From an uncultured Bacteroides sp. (GTDB lineage: Bacteria > Bacteroidota > Bacteroidia > Bacteroidales > Bacteroidaceae), in the NCBI GenBank assembly GCA_900553185.1, contig USCT01000035.1, forward strand, positions 1 to 12,754: 12,754 bases of DNA, written 5' to 3'. Under the pieces are notes generated by a model. It did not search any database. It was not told where the DNA came from and saw only the letters and a list, made by a program, of their open reading frames with translations. A program made the position numbers and the translations under genes. Positions 1-8,095 of this stretch are shown piece by piece. Position 1 is the first letter of the stretch. Each line of letters starts with the position of its first letter.

Positions 1-24
1 AGACGTGTGAGATTTTACTTAAAG

Positions 25-74
25 AAACAGACGAGGTATGTCTATGGATAACCAGGACTACCTTGTCTGTTTTT
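25..74. terminator. Candidate bidirectional terminator hairpin
   Basis: The arms ACAGACGAGGTA (27-38) and TACCTTGTCTGT (59-70) pair over 12 positions with one G-U, and A-U pairs extend the stem outward. On the plus strand the stem runs into TTTTATTTTT. On the minus strand it is followed by a shorter T-rich stretch (TTTCTTTAAG). It sits just past the stop codon of the minus-strand AraC-type gene. It could end that transcript and also one entering from a plus-strand gene left of the window. Bases 1-24 contain no gene I can identify. Confidence 0.6.
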
Positions 75-108
75 ATTTTTATGACACGATGCAGAGATAT
101 TTTTTTCG

Positions 109-1038
109 TTACAGGATTGTTTGGGATGATTGTGTCTGGTATTGGCACTGACTGCATTCTTTTCGATATTCTTCTCTCAGCGCTCTGGGAGACATGCCAA
201 AATGTTTTTTTACGTATTTCCCGAAAAACGAAATGCTTGGAAAATCCAGTTCGTTTGCGATTTCTTTGATCGTTTTTGAAAATTGTTTCATCAGGTACTC
301 TATGTCTTTCAATACATATTTGTCTATCAGCCGGGAAGCCGTTTGTCCGCAACTGGCCTTGCAGATGGAAGAAAGATATTTCGGGGTGACATGAAGTTTT
401 TCGGCATAGTAGGAAACTTCCCTGTTCTTGGGATAGGATGTTTCCAGTAAGTCGATAAATTTCTTTAAAAGGAATTCTCCGGATGTATACGGACGGGGAG
501 TAATCTGGATGACTCTTCCCAGAATGTATTGCAATTCATAGAAGAATGCCTGGATAAGTGTGTCGATAATTTTTTCCTGAGCGGCAGAAGGCAAGTGAAT
601 TTTGGAACACAGCAAGTCGTAGTACTGGCGCCAGACGGTTACTTCGTTGGGGTGTAAGGTGCATACCGGATTTTTTTCGAACAGAATTTTGATGTCCCAC
701 AGATTTTCGGTTATCGGAAGCTTTTTCTGGATATATTCCTGTGACATACCGATACATTGACATTTAAAGTCGTCGCTGGAAACTCCGTTTTCGATGATGT
801 TGTTGGGAGTACCGATGAAGATATCGTTTTTGTTGGCTTTATAGGGAATACCGTTGATGGTTACCGATGCTTCTCCTTCCAGAATCAGTGCTACAATGGA
901 AAATTCTGTTTGAATGGCACGGGGAATATTAATGTCCTTTAAATTACCGATAAATGCCAGTTCTCCGTTGTTGTAAGTGGCATTCTTTAGTACTTCGGTC
1001 GTATTCAGATTTATTTTTTCAACATTGTCCATATTCAT
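109..1038 (-). CDS. AraC-family transcriptional regulator, divergent from efflux operon
   Basis: Probable DNA-binding regulator of the adjacent efflux operon. With the start used here the protein has 309 residues. An N-terminal cupin-like sensor region is seen at about residues 46-82 (ILEGEASVTINGIPYKANKN). A C-terminal AraC/XylS DNA-binding domain follows, with two helix-turn-helix units at about 206-238 and 256-291. The second unit carries the family signature (IKEIANELDF, then FFGKYVKKHFGMSP). The reading frame stays open upstream to an ATG at 1114-1116, which would give 335 residues. I prefer the ATG at 1036-1038, or the in-frame ATG at 1030-1032. AACAGGAT lies just upstream of these, and the longer start would sit inside the inverted repeat at 1105-1156. 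A 7/8 match to the Bacteroides -7 box (TTATTTTG on the minus strand, 1058-1065) also favours the shorter form. The position head to head with adaptor-pump-channel genes suggests control of efflux, often in response to a bound substrate in this family. The effector is not visible from sequence. Confidence 0.9.
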   Translation of the reverse strand: MNMDNVEKINLNTTEVLKNATYNNGELAFIGNLKDINIPRAIQTEFSIVALILEGEASVTINGIPYKANKNDIFIGTPNNIIENGVSSDDFKCQCIGMSQEYIQKKLPITENLWDIKILFEKNPVCTLHPNEVTVWRQYYDLLCSKIHLPSAAQEKIIDTLIQAFFYELQYILGRVIQITPRPYTSGEFLLKKFIDLLETSYPKNREVSYYAEKLHVTPKYLSSICKASCGQTASRLIDKYVLKDIEYLMKQFSKTIKEIANELDFPSISFFGKYVKKHFGMSPRALREEYRKECSQCQYQTQSSQTIL

Positions 1039-1104
1039 ATCCTGTTTTTCTATGTTGCAAAATAATCGGTATTTTCTGATGAAATGGCTATCCATAGGTA
1101 GAAG

Positions 1105-1156
1105 AAAGTGTTCCATTGTTCTTATTTTTATATACTGTTCCCAAATGGAACACTTT
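1105..1156. promoter_or_regulatory. Inverted repeat with three TGTTCC motifs, candidate operator
   Basis: AAAGTGTTCCATT at 1105-1117 is matched exactly by its reverse complement AATGGAACACTTT at 1144-1156, with a 26-base spacer. A further TGTTCC at 1136-1141 forms a compact inverted pair with GGAACA at 1147-1152, five bases apart. The site lies between the divergent regulator and adaptor genes, about 80 bases upstream of the adaptor start. That is where an AraC-type protein would be expected to bind. Its role as operator is inference. Confidence 0.5.
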
Positions 1157-1196
1157 TACGGTTGTGCAAATATTCTCATTCCAGGTAAAACATCTT

Positions 1197-1214
1197 TTCT
1201 TTGTCGCCAAAGAA
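1197..1214 (+). promoter_or_regulatory. Short perfect inverted repeat in the adaptor leader
   Basis: TTCTTTG (1197-1203) and CAAAGAA (1208-1214) are perfect 7-bp arms around the four-base loop TCGC, ending 20 bases before the adaptor start codon. If transcribed it would form a small hairpin in the 5' leader of the efflux operon. If not transcribed it could be a protein site. No clear Bacteroides promoter could be placed with confidence, so these possibilities cannot be separated. Confidence 0.35.
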
Positions 1215-1234
1215 GTGAAATTATAATTTTTGAG

Positions 1235-2269
1235 ATGAAAAAGTTTTATCTGACAGTAGCATTGTTTTCGGTCATTGTGTTGGCCGGATGTCAAAGTAAA
1301 AGCAATCAGGTGGCGGAAGTTCCTCCTGTAAAGGTAAGGATTATGCAGGTTTCAACGGAAACGGATAGAACGAGCGGACATTTTTCCGGTACGGTGGAAG
1401 AAGGTAACGGTACTTATTTGAGTTTTCCGGTGATGGGGACAGTGAAAACATTGCATTTTCATTTGGGACAGCAGGTTTCAAAAGGGCAGTTGCTTGCCAC
1501 GCTTGATCCTACATCCATGCAGAGCAGTTACAACGCGGCCAGGGCTTCGCTGGAGCAGGCCGAAGACGCTTACCGCAGAATGAAGGAACTGCATGATAAG
1601 GGAAGTTTGCCCGAAATACAGTGGGTAGAAGTGCAGAGTAAACTGCAACAGGCCCGCTCGCTGGAAGAGATTGCCGGCAAGAATCTGAAGGATTGTAAAC
1701 TTTATGCTCCGTTTGGCGGGGTAATTGCGGAAAAGACAGTGGAAATTGGACAGAATGTGGCTCCAGGGGGAGCAGTTGCCAAGCTGGTGACTGCTGGAAC
1801 ATTGAAGGTGAAGATAGCGGTGCCGGAAGCCGAAATAGCCGGTATCAGCCTTTCGCAGAAAGCACGGATTACGGTACAGGCCTTAAATGGGAAAACTTTT
1901 TCGGGAACAGTTATCGAGAAAGGGATTGTTGCCAATCCTTTGTCGCGTTCTTATGAGGTAAAAATCCGTGTAGAAAATGAGGGGAAAGATTTGATGCCGG
2001 GCATGGTGGCAGAGGTGGCTTTGGAACACAAGGCAGATTCAGCCGGAGATGTGCGTTGTGTCATTCCTGCTTCCATCGTTCAGTTGGATGAAAAGAACAA
2101 TTATTTTGTCTGGGTAGAAAAAGACGGAAAGGCCAGCAAGCAGGTCATCGGATGCGGAGAATTTACGGCAAGCGGGGTGACGGTGCTTTCCGGATTGCAG
2201 GAAGGAACCCGTGTGATAGTGGAAGGTCAGCATAAGGTTTGTGAGGGAACCGAACTGGATGTGTTTTAA
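1235..2269 (+). CDS. RND efflux periplasmic adaptor lipoprotein (membrane fusion protein)
   Basis: This 344-residue adaptor should link the inner-membrane pump to the outer-membrane channel across the periplasm. The reading frame is open further upstream, but the ATG at 1235 gives a clean lipoprotein signal: MKKFYLTVALFSVIVLAGC, with lipobox LAGC and Cys19 as the lipidated residue. That makes this start convincing. The first half of the lipoyl-like fold is at about 60-92 (GTVKTLHFHLGQQVSKGQLL). A helical hairpin of about 95-150, rich in Ala, Glu, Gln and Leu, follows. The second lipoyl half is at 151-180 (KLYAPFGGVIAEK, then EIGQNVAPGG). Beta-barrel and membrane-proximal regions fill the rest (LMPGMVAEV near 253-261). 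Length is slightly short for an HlyD/AcrA-type adaptor, in line with a short hairpin that meets a TolC-type partner tip to tip. It is first in a three-gene operon, 17 bases ahead of the pump gene. The substrate cannot be told from sequence. Confidence 0.93.
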   Translation: MKKFYLTVALFSVIVLAGCQSKSNQVAEVPPVKVRIMQVSTETDRTSGHFSGTVEEGNGTYLSFPVMGTVKTLHFHLGQQVSKGQLLATLDPTSMQSSYNAARASLEQAEDAYRRMKELHDKGSLPEIQWVEVQSKLQQARSLEEIAGKNLKDCKLYAPFGGVIAEKTVEIGQNVAPGGAVAKLVTAGTLKVKIAVPEAEIAGISLSQKARITVQALNGKTFSGTVIEKGIVANPLSRSYEVKIRVENEGKDLMPGMVAEVALEHKADSAGDVRCVIPASIVQLDEKNNYFVWVEKDGKASKQVIGCGEFTASGVTVLSGLQEGTRVIVEGQHKVCEGTELDVF

Positions 2270-2286
2270 TATAAGGATAGGATACA

Positions 2287-5200
2287 ATGGATAAAAATAA
2301 GAAAAAACGTAATGCGGTAGAATGGGCCATGCATTACCGCCAGATCATTATTCTGGTGGTATGTTGCCTTGTGGCTTTTGGTATCTATAGCCTGCCGGAG
2401 ATGCGGAAGAATGAATTTCCCGATTTTACCATCCGTCAGGGAGTAGTGGTTGCTGTAGCTCCGGGATATACGGTAGACGAGATGGTGGAAAAGGTTACCA
2501 AACCTTTGGAAGAATATATTTTTACTTACAAGGAGGTAAAGAAGGAAAAGACTTTTTCAAAAAGCCGGGATGGCATTGTATATATACAGGTACAGTTGAA
2601 TGATGACCTGAACAATAAGGATGAATTCTGGAGCAAGTTCAAGCATGGAGTGTCCGGATTCAAGGCACAGCTTCCTGCGGGGGTACTGGCTGTGCAGGTA
2701 ATGGATGATTTTGGTGATACGTCGGCTTTGCTTATCACGATGGAAAGTGAGGACAAGACATACCGGGAACTGAAGGACTATATGGATCAGCTGCAGGATC
2801 GTCTGCGAAGAATCTCAAGTGTAGGACGTATGACTGTCAGCGGACTTCAGAAGGAACAGATTTCCATTTATGTAGACAACGACCGGCTTTCACAATATGG
2901 CATGAACGAGCAGACACTGGCTCTCGCTCTGATGCAGAAAGGCTTTGTGACTACAGGAGGACGGATAAAGACCGGAGAATATGTGCAGCCGGTTTATGTC
3001 AGCCAGTCGCTGAATACCGTTTACGACGTACAGCAACAGATTGTCTATACCGATCCGCGGGGAAACAATGTCCGGTTGAAGGATGTTGCACGTGTGGTAA
3101 AGGAATATCCTCAGTCTGACAGTTATATTACCAATAACGGGCGCAAGTGTCTGCTTCTTTCGGTTGAAATGAAGAAGGGTCAGAACATTGTAAAGATGGG
3201 TGAGTCTGTAAACAAAGTTATCAGTAACTTCCAGGTGGATTTGCCGAAGGATGTCAGTATATTCCGGATTACCGACCAGAGTCAGGTGGTGGACGATAGC
3301 GTGAAGAATTTTTTGCGTGAGCTGGTTATCGCCATTGTAGCGGTTATTGCCGTAGTGATGTTGTTGTTGCCGATGCGTGTGGCCCTGGTGGCCGCTTCTA
3401 CCATTCCGATTACTATCTTCATTTCGTTGGGGTTGTTTCAGGCATTCGGAATCGAACTGAATACGGTGACGCTGGCAGCGCTGATAGTTACGTTAGGGAT
3501 GATTGTAGATAATTCCATCGTTATTATTGACAGTTACCTGGAGAAACTGGGCGAGGGGACTTCCCGTTGGCATGCTTCCATTGAGAGTACCACGCATTTT
3601 TTCAAGTCTATTTTTTCGGCTACACTGGCTATCAGTATCACGTTTTTCCCTTTCCTGCTCACCACAACGGGGATGATCAATGATTTTCTGAAAAATTTTC
3701 CGTGGGCTATTACCATTGTGCTGGCCGTATCGTTACTGGTAGCTACACTGTTGGTACCTTTCCTGCAGTTTTACTTCATTCGGAAACCTATGCAGCAGAA
3801 GGAGCAGAACGGGAAAAAGTCGTTTTCTTTCCTTGACCTGTTGCAAAATTACTACAACCGGTTGTTCGACTGCTGTTTTGCTCATCCAAAGATAACGGTA
3901 GGAATCGGTGTACTTTCTGTAGTGTCAGGTATTCTGTTGATGTCGAAGCTTCCCCAGCAGCTGATGCCTTATGCCGATCGTAACCAGTTTGCGGTGGAAA
4001 TTTTTCTGCCGACAGGTACCGATGTAAGGCAGACGACCGAAGTGGCAGACAGCCTGGAACATATTCTCCGTCGGGACAAACGGGTAGTGAGTGTCGCTTC
4101 ATTCAAGGGCTGTGCTTCACCTCGTTTCCAGACAACGTATGCTCCTCAGATAGCAGGAACCAATTTTGCACAGTTTATCGTCAATACGACCGGTGTGAAG
4201 GAGACAGTGGAATTGCTGGACGAATATACGCCTAAGTATACCGATTATTTTCCGAATGCCCGCATTCGTTTCAAACAGTTGAGTTACAGCGAGGCCGTCT
4301 ATCCTATTGAAATCCGTCTAAGCGGTGATGATCGGGAGGCATTGAAACGGGATGCAGACAGTATCCGGTTGATATTGCAGGAAATTCCTGAGTTGGTTTC
4401 GGTACAGACCGACCTGAACGAACCGTTGGCCGCTTCGGAGGTAGTATTGCATGAAGATGAGGCCAGCCGTCTGGGTATCAGTAATATGGTGGTAGAGACC
4501 ACGCTCGCCATGCGTTATGGTACTGGAGTTCCTTTGGCCAGTGTATGGGAAGGTGATTATGATATTCCTGTAGTGATGAAAAGTGAAAAAGCCGACAGCG
4601 CTCAGCTCTCTGATTTGAAGGATGAACTGATTCCGGTAGCCGGTGGAATTTCCAGTGTTCCGCTCCGGCAGGTGGCTGATGTCGTTCCGGGGTGGAAAGA
4701 GGGACAGGTAGTACGCCGGAACGGTATTCGTACGCTTACAGTAATGGCCGATGTACGGCGAGGAGAAAATGCGATGGCCGTTTTGTCAATTGTCCAGAAA
4801 AGGTTGTCCGGCTTTCCATTATCGGAGGGAGTTGACATGAAATATGGAGGCGATTATGAGGACAGTGAAGAAAAAATGCCTCCGGTAATGGCGGGCTTGA
4901 TGGTTGCGGCTGTTATCATCTTCTTTATCCTTGTTATTCATTTCCATAAGGTAAATATCGCAACGCTTATTTTTGCCAGTCTGACGCTTTGTCTTTTCGG
5001 TACGGCTATCGGCATTCTGATACAGGGAGTCGAATTCAGCATTACGTGTGTATTGGGTATTGTCAGTCTGATGGGTATTATTGTCCGTAACGGTATCATC
5101 ATGATCGATTATGCCGAAGAGTTGCGGGCTGTGGAAGGACTGTCGGCTGCCGAAGCCATCTACCATTCGGCACGCCGTCGGATGCGTCCTATCTTCCTGA

Positions 5201-5400
5201 CTTCGGCCGCGGCTTCCATGGGAGTGATACCGATGATTCTGGGTAAAAGCGGATTGTGGATGCCGATGGGAACAGTTATCTGTTACGGTACGCTGATTAC
5301 CATGGTATTCTTGCTTACGGTGCTTCCTTGTGCCTATCTGCTGATATTCAGGGGAACGACAAAGGAACGTCTGCGGATGGAAAACTTAGAAAAGCAATGA
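2287..5400 (+). CDS. RND-family inner-membrane efflux pump (AcrB-like permease subunit)
   Basis: Proton-driven exporter of 1037 residues, the normal size for an AcrB/HAE1-like RND pump. The N-terminal membrane helix is at about 17-35. A large periplasmic loop follows, then a hydrophobic cluster at about 345-490, a second periplasmic loop, and the last helices from about 885. In the helix corresponding to AcrB TM4 the motif is GMIVDNSIVIID, with Asp408 and Asn409 at the positions of AcrB Asp407/Asp408. In the TM10 region GIIVRNGIIMIDYA places Arg934 where AcrB has Lys940. In the TM11 region RMRPIFLTS keeps Arg965 and Thr972, matching AcrB Arg971 and Thr978. The core proton-relay positions are therefore present, with two substitutions compatible with an active pump. 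These equivalences come from reading motifs, not from a computed alignment. The ATG at 2287 follows the adaptor stop by 17 bases. The product should work with the adaptor and channel encoded beside it. Typical substrates of such pumps are drugs, dyes, bile salts and fatty acids; which apply here is unknown. Confidence 0.96.
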   Translation: MDKNKKKRNAVEWAMHYRQIIILVVCCLVAFGIYSLPEMRKNEFPDFTIRQGVVVAVAPGYTVDEMVEKVTKPLEEYIFTYKEVKKEKTFSKSRDGIVYIQVQLNDDLNNKDEFWSKFKHGVSGFKAQLPAGVLAVQVMDDFGDTSALLITMESEDKTYRELKDYMDQLQDRLRRISSVGRMTVSGLQKEQISIYVDNDRLSQYGMNEQTLALALMQKGFVTTGGRIKTGEYVQPVYVSQSLNTVYDVQQQIVYTDPRGNNVRLKDVARVVKEYPQSDSYITNNGRKCLLLSVEMKKGQNIVKMGESVNKVISNFQVDLPKDVSIFRITDQSQVVDDSVKNFLRELVIAIVAVIAVVMLLLPMRVALVAASTIPITIFISLGLFQAFGIELNTVTLAALIVTLGMIVDNSIVIIDSYLEKLGEGTSRWHASIESTTHFFKSIFSATLAISITFFPFLLTTTGMINDFLKNFPWAITIVLAVSLLVATLLVPFLQFYFIRKPMQQKEQNGKKSFSFLDLLQNYYNRLFDCCFAHPKITVGIGVLSVVSGILLMSKLPQQLMPYADRNQFAVEIFLPTGTDVRQTTEVADSLEHILRRDKRVVSVASFKGCASPRFQTTYAPQIAGTNFAQFIVNTTGVKETVELLDEYTPKYTDYFPNARIRFKQLSYSEAVYPIEIRLSGDDREALKRDADSIRLILQEIPELVSVQTDLNEPLAASEVVLHEDEASRLGISNMVVETTLAMRYGTGVPLASVWEGDYDIPVVMKSEKADSAQLSDLKDELIPVAGGISSVPLRQVADVVPGWKEGQVVRRNGIRTLTVMADVRRGENAMAVLSIVQKRLSGFPLSEGVDMKYGGDYEDSEEKMPPVMAGLMVAAVIIFFILVIHFHKVNIATLIFASLTLCLFGTAIGILIQGVEFSITCVLGIVSLMGIIVRNGIIMIDYAEELRAVEGLSAAEAIYHSARRRMRPIFLTSAAASMGVIPMILGKSGLWMPMGTVICYGTLITMVFLLTVLPCAYLLIFRGTTKERLRMENLEKQ

Positions 5401-5426
5401 GATCAATTAATTTTACAGTGATATCT

Positions 5427-6707
5427 ATGAGATTTATAAAACATATTTTCCTTTGGGGACTTGGAATGGCAGGCATTATGTCTGCTTTCGCCCAGCATAC
5501 CTATACATTGGATGCCTGTATTCATGAGGCACTTGTAAACAATACCCGTATTAAGAATGCCGACAATGACCTGGCTGCGGCACGTCATGGACAGCAGGAA
5601 GCTTTTACCAGGTTTTTTCCTTCTTTCAGTGCTTTCGGTACGGGGTTTATGGCTGATAAAGGTTTACTGGAAATGGAAATGATGCCTGGCGAAAGGTTGT
5701 CGATGATGAAAAACGGTATTGTAGGTGGTGTAACTGCTGCTGTGCCGCTTTTCACAGGTGGACAGATTGTCAATGGCAACAAGTTGGCGGCTGTGAATGT
5801 CGAGGTAAACCGGTTGAAACGTCGGCAGTCAGAGAATGAAGTACGGCTTACTGCCGAACAGTACTTCTGGCAGATTGTTATGTTGAAGGAGAAATTACGG
5901 ACTCTTTCTATCGTAGGAGAGCAGTTGTCCGCCATCCATAAGGATGTTGATGCGGCTGTACAGGCGGGAGTAACCAATCGTAACGACTTGCTTCAGGTAC
6001 AACTTCGGGAAAATGAAACACGTAGTACACGCATCCAGGTGGAAAATGCTCTTTCTGTTTCTATGAGTCTGCTGGCACAGTATATGGGACATCCGTCCGA
6101 TTCGGTAGATGTGGATATGGTGCTGACTGATTCCTTACCCGAGCATCCCGGAGAGTTTTATGTGTTGCCGGAATCTTCGCTTCCTTCTACCAATGAATAC
6201 AACCTGTTGCAACAGAATGTAAAGGCAGCCCGCCTGCAACATAAGATTTCCATCGGGAAAAATCTGCCTGTGTTGTCTATCGGTGGTGGGTATGTATATG
6301 ATAACCTGATGGATAAGGATTGTTCATTTTGGGTTGGCTTTGCTACAGTCAGTGTTCCATTGTCCGGATGGTGGGGAGGTTCACACGATATCAAGAAACA
6401 GCAGTTGCAGGTTTGCAATGCCGAAAATCAGTTTACGGATCAGAGCCAATTGCTGGTAATCCGTATGAACAATGCGTGGAATGGTCTGACTGATGCCTAT
6501 AAACAGGTGGAGATAGCTATGGAATCTATCGGACAGGCTTCGGAAAATCTTCGGCTTCAGACTGACTATTATCGGGCAGGCACTTGTACGATGAGTGATT
6601 TGCTTGAGGCACAGACGTTGTTTCAGCAAAGCCGTGACAAATACGTGGATTCGTATGCACAGTATGAGGTCAAGAAACGTGAATATTTGCAGGCTACGGG
6701 CAGATAG
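5427..6707 (+). CDS. TolC-family outer-membrane efflux channel
   Basis: Outer-membrane channel component of the tripartite pump, 426 residues from the chosen start. The ATG at 5427 gives a compact signal peptide (MRFIKHIFLWGLGMAGIMSA) with probable cleavage after FA at residue 22. The mature protein would then begin QHTYTLDACIHEAL, a typical outer-membrane factor opening. An alternative in-frame ATG at 5397 overlaps the pump stop codon as ATGA and would add 10 residues. It cannot be excluded and would imply translational coupling. Two long alpha-helical repeats are visible: residues about 30-220, with DAAVQAGVTNRNDLLQVQLR at 175-194, and about 255-425, with LQTDYYRAGTCTMSDLLEAQ at 377-396. 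The segment GGVTAAVPLFTGGQIVNG (100-117) and its counterpart FATVSVPLSGWWGG (305-318) are beta-strand regions of the barrel. There is no lipobox cysteine, so unlike many outer-membrane factors it is probably not lipidated. It is the last gene of the efflux operon and is followed by a strong hairpin. Confidence 0.93.
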   Translation: MRFIKHIFLWGLGMAGIMSAFAQHTYTLDACIHEALVNNTRIKNADNDLAAARHGQQEAFTRFFPSFSAFGTGFMADKGLLEMEMMPGERLSMMKNGIVGGVTAAVPLFTGGQIVNGNKLAAVNVEVNRLKRRQSENEVRLTAEQYFWQIVMLKEKLRTLSIVGEQLSAIHKDVDAAVQAGVTNRNDLLQVQLRENETRSTRIQVENALSVSMSLLAQYMGHPSDSVDVDMVLTDSLPEHPGEFYVLPESSLPSTNEYNLLQQNVKAARLQHKISIGKNLPVLSIGGGYVYDNLMDKDCSFWVGFATVSVPLSGWWGGSHDIKKQQLQVCNAENQFTDQSQLLVIRMNNAWNGLTDAYKQVEIAMESIGQASENLRLQTDYYRAGTCTMSDLLEAQTLFQQSRDKYVDSYAQYEVKKREYLQATGR

Positions 6708-6723
6708 GCAACAGGATGAAAAA

Positions 6724-6769
6724 GAAGAAGTCGTTCTGACTTTATGCATAAGGTCAAAACGACTTCTTT
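6724..6769. terminator. Long hairpin terminator between convergent genes
   Basis: AAGAAGTCGTT (6725-6735) pairs perfectly with AACGACTTCTT (6758-6768). After one C/A mismatch the stem continues (TGAC with GTCA, then TTTA with TAAA-like pairing) to a tiny loop around TGCA, making a stem of about 20 pairs. Plus-strand transcripts leaving the channel gene meet TTTAGTTTAT after it. Minus-strand transcripts leaving the aminotransferase gene meet CTTCTTTTTC. It is well placed to stop transcription from both sides. Confidence 0.75.
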
Positions 6770-6825
6770 AGTTTATGAAAGGAATCTCGGTGTGAGCGTT
6801 CCTTTATATGATTGAAGTCTGAATT

Positions 6826-8019
6826 TTATTTCAGACGGGCCAGTGTTTCCTTGATACGACGCATGGCTTCGACAATATTCTCGTCAGAAGTAGCGTAACT
6901 CATACGGATACATTCAGGAGCCCCGAAGGATGTACCACCTACACAGGCTACGTGTCCTACTTCGAGCAGATACATGGCCAGATCATCGGCATTGTTGATC
7001 ACGCGGTCTCCATCTTTCTTACCAAAGAAAGAATCACATTTGGGGAATAAATAGAAAGCTCCCTGCGGAATGTTTACTTCAAATCCCGGAATTTCTTTAG
7101 CGAGTTTTACAATCAGGTCACGACGGCGTTCGAAAGCCTGACGCATTTCTTCTACCGGAGCCTGAGTACCTGTATAGGCTGCTTCGGCTGCTTTCTGCGA
7201 AACAGAGCAAGGACCTGAAGTATACTGACCCTGCAATTTGTTTACACCTTTGACAATCCATTCCGGTCCGGCGATGAAACCGATACGCCATCCGGTCATG
7301 GCGTATGCTTTAGATACTCCGTTGACGATTACTACACGGTCCTTGATTTCGGCAAATTGAGCGATGCTTTCATGCTTGCCGATATAGTTGATATGTTCAT
7401 AGATTTCATCAGCAATCACGATGACACGTTCGTGTTTGGCCAGTACATCGGCCAGTCCCTTCAGCTCTTCTTTAGAATATACGGAACCGGTCGGGTTGGA
7501 TGGAGAACAAAGAATCAAAGCGCGTGTCTTAGGAGTGATGGCTGCTTCCAGCTGAGCCGGTGTAATCTTGAAATCCTGGTCAATGCCTGCACGTACGATA
7601 ACAGGAGTACCTTCTGCCAGTTTTACCATTTCCGGATAGCTTACCCAGAATGGAGCTGGAACGATCACCTCGTCTCCTTTATTAATCAAAGACATGATGG
7701 TATTGCAGACAGACTGCTTGGCACCGTTGGCACAGCTGATCTGAGCGGCGGTATATTCCAGACCGTTTTCGTTTTTCAGTTTGGCAACGATCGCATTACG
7801 CAGAGCCGGATAACCGGCTACAGGAGAATAGCGAGAGTAGTTCTCGTCGATAGCTTTCTTGGCTGCTTCCTTGATGTGGTCGGGGGTATTGAAATCAGGT
7901 TCACCCACACTAAGATTGATTACATCAACGCCTTGTGCTTTAAGTTCACTACTTTTTTGAGACATAGCCAGTGTAGCCGATGGCGACAGGCTGTTCAAAC
8001 GATCTGAAAGTTGGTTCAT
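6826..8019 (-). CDS. aspB: Pyridoxal-phosphate aminotransferase, aspartate aminotransferase Ib type
   Basis: Fold-type I transaminase of 397 residues, close to the usual length. Cytoplasmic; the likely main reaction is aspartate + 2-oxoglutarate to oxaloacetate + glutamate. Visible landmarks are Asn175 in SPSNPTG, Asp204 in VIADEIYEH, the Schiff-base Lys237 in NGVSKAYAMTGWRIG, and the carboxylate-binding Arg372 in ECIRMSYATSDEN. The segment PAPFWVSYPEMVKLAEG (121-137) and Lys101 in NGAKQSVCN resemble the Thermus thermophilus/Bacillus group. There an active-site lysine helps bind acidic substrates and some members also transaminate prephenate. Prephenate activity here is only possible, not shown. 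The symbol aspB follows usual naming for this group and is tentative, because related transaminases act on other substrates. The gene is preceded by two tandem hairpins, so it probably has its own promoter, although no consensus promoter is clear. It converges on the efflux operon. Confidence 0.93.
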   Translation of the reverse strand: MNQLSDRLNSLSPSATLAMSQKSSELKAQGVDVINLSVGEPDFNTPDHIKEAAKKAIDENYSRYSPVAGYPALRNAIVAKLKNENGLEYTAAQISCANGAKQSVCNTIMSLINKGDEVIVPAPFWVSYPEMVKLAEGTPVIVRAGIDQDFKITPAQLEAAITPKTRALILCSPSNPTGSVYSKEELKGLADVLAKHERVIVIADEIYEHINYIGKHESIAQFAEIKDRVVIVNGVSKAYAMTGWRIGFIAGPEWIVKGVNKLQGQYTSGPCSVSQKAAEAAYTGTQAPVEEMRQAFERRRDLIVKLAKEIPGFEVNIPQGAFYLFPKCDSFFGKKDGDRVINNADDLAMYLLEVGHVACVGGTSFGAPECIRMSYATSDENIVEAMRRIKETLARLK

Positions 8020-8057
8020 TGTATTTTTATATTAAGATTGAGTTTATTTCTGCAAAA

Positions 8058-8095
8058 GAAGCTAATTTCTTTCATATATAAAAGAAATTAGCTTC
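8058..8095 (-). terminator. Second of two tandem terminator hairpins
   Basis: GAAGCTAATTTCTTT (8058-8072) and AAAGAAATTAGCTTC (8081-8095) form a perfect 15-bp stem with an 8-base loop. Read on the minus strand it is followed by TTTTGC. It lies downstream of the Bax inhibitor-like gene and 38 bases before the aminotransferase start codon. Confidence 0.65.

Noticed and set aside
1..24. Possible 3' end of a plus-strand gene stopping at TGA 8-10, before the hairpin
   Set aside because: The position in front of a terminator is suggestive, but three codons cannot support a gene call.
1200..1232. TTTG (1200-1203) and TAATTTTTG (1224-1232) as a promoter for the efflux operon
   Set aside because: Spacing is near consensus, but transcription would start at or just after the adaptor start codon, leaving no leader and damaging the start. 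The match is probably chance in AT-rich DNA.
977..1234. Longer N-terminal form of the adaptor protein (open frame from 977)
   Set aside because: The added 86 residues would overlap the regulator gene on the other strand and bury a textbook lipoprotein signal. The ATG at 1235 explains the protein fully.
109..6707. Efflux locus as a recently acquired resistance island
   Set aside because: No transposase, integrase, direct-repeat boundary or tRNA junction flanks it, and base use resembles the neighbouring housekeeping genes.
7357..8007. Plus-strand open frame of 216 codons opposite the aminotransferase gene
   Set aside because: It is entirely antisense to a clear enzyme gene, has no recognisable domain, and its length follows from the codon bias of the gene on the other strand.
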